A DNA stretch of 64,000 nt from Eubacterium aggregans. Its GTDB lineage: Bacteria > Bacillota > Clostridia > Eubacteriales > Eubacteriaceae. The first letter of the stretch is position 1. The number at the start of each line of letters is the position of its first letter. The stretch is from assembly GCF_900107815.1 (NCBI RefSeq), contig NZ_FNRK01000007.1, forward strand, positions 62,001 to 126,000. Direction: 5' to 3'. The notes below the pieces were generated by a model. The model ran no database searches, was not told the DNA's origin, and worked only from the letters and a program-made list of their open reading frames with translations. Shown here piece by piece: positions 63,585 through 64,000 of the stretch. The position numbers and the translations under genes are program-made.

Positions 63585-64000
63585 ATGTACAAGGCATTAT
63601 ACGAGGCTATTCCAGATATTGATGGGTATTTAGAAAGGCTGGGCATCTCCGGGCCCATCCACCGGGACACCCTCTGGCTGGACGCACTGATCCTCGCCCA
63701 TCAAATGAGCGTTCCCTTTGAAAATCTCGATGTCTTCGAGGGGCTTGCCCCCATCAATCTGGGGATTGGGGCGCTCTATCATAAAATTGTCACCTGTAGA
63801 CGGGGCGGCTATTGCTTCGAGCTCAACGCCTTATTTCACGCCCTGCTCCGGGACTGTGGCTTTAGAGCGTGGCCCTGTATTTGCCGGATTGTACGGGGAA
63901 AGGATTTTACCCCTCCGGTCCTTCACCGGGGCACCATCATTGAAATGGATGGCCGACTTTTCTTTGGGGATGTGGGCTATGGCGGACCCATGCCCGCTGG
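63585..64000 (+). CDS. Arylamine N-acetyltransferase (partial, runs off the window)
   Basis: The first 138 residues are visible. Arylamine N-acetyltransferases move acetyl from acetyl-CoA to aromatic amines or hydrazines. The catalytic triad is present: Cys77 in RRGGYCFELN, His114 in VLHRGTI and Asp129 in GDVGYGG. VPFENLDV near residue 43 is also conserved in the family. AGAGGAGG lies ten bases before the ATG. It is divergent from the URO-D locus; a link through aromatic substrates is possible but not shown. Confidence 0.9.
   Translation, partial: MYKALYEAIPDIDGYLERLGISGPIHRDTLWLDALILAHQMSVPFENLDVFEGLAPINLGIGALYHKIVTCRRGGYCFELNALFHALLRDCGFRAWPCICRIVRGKDFTPPVLHRGTIIEMDGRLFFGDVGYGGPMPA

Overview
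The window looks like chromosome of an anaerobic, acetogen-type member of the Clostridia (Eubacteriaceae-like: Eubacterium or Acetobacterium relatives). The grounds are the Firmicutes gene orders hrcA-grpE-dnaK-dnaJ, tig-clpP-clpX-lon-engB and secD-secF-recJ-apt-relA-dtd-hemZ-aspS; strong GGAGG ribosome sites; many radical-SAM and Fe-S proteins; and corrinoid-type methyltransferase genes at both ends. I see no rRNA, tRNA, CRISPR array, phage or insertion sequence. Genes are tightly packed. No gene-free stretch exceeds about 300 bases; the longest are 2230-2464 and 63357-63584, and both hold promoters and palindromes.

Layout. 1-889: end of a corrinoid protein gene and a methyltetrahydrofolate:corrinoid methyltransferase. 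985-2229 (-): membrane glycosyltransferase. 2465-7077 (-): MarR regulator plus a two-subunit ABC exporter, divergent from a P1-family peptidase at 7222-8190. 8282-11333: DEAD-box RNA helicase and MATE exporter. 11418-13330 (-): orphan amino-acid-binding lipoprotein and membrane-anchored tyrosine phosphatase. 13432-20085: hemW, the CIRCE-controlled heat-shock genes and a TetR regulator. 20236-25115: radC, a pseudouridine synthase, a class A penicillin-binding protein, a cupin and nth. 25202-29807: complete branched-chain amino-acid ABC transporter. 29960-37105: protein quality control (tig, clpP, clpX, lon) running into engB and queG. 37167-50699: gltX, secDF, recJ, apt, relA, dtd, a metallo-hydrolase, hemZ, aspS and an RseC-like protein. 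50800-53116 (-): cardiolipin synthase and a flavodoxin/ferredoxin fusion. 53215-54612: HAD phosphatase and DUF2284 protein. 54629-63356 (-): an accessory locus. 63585 onward: arylamine N-acetyltransferase, cut by the window end.

The accessory locus at 54629-63356 is the most unusual part. Seven genes lie on one strand with short gaps: URO-D-fold methyltransferase, GPH/MFS transporter, SLC13-type transporter, a second URO-D-fold methyltransferase, PucR-type regulator, DUF1648 membrane protein and a second, paralogous PucR-type regulator. It reads like an inducible uptake-and-demethylation module, but no corrinoid protein or reductive activator lies within it. The two methyltransferases also differ at the predicted zinc ligands (H-x-C versus H-x-D). 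A good promoter with a 16-base palindrome near its start point precedes the first gene. The substrate cannot be read from the sequence.

Regulatory structure is unusually legible: a perfect CIRCE element at hrcA, a terminator plus fresh promoter between dnaK and dnaJ, a UUCG terminator between the liv binding protein and its permeases, overlapping divergent promoters at marR, and a nested palindromic element after the rseC-like gene.
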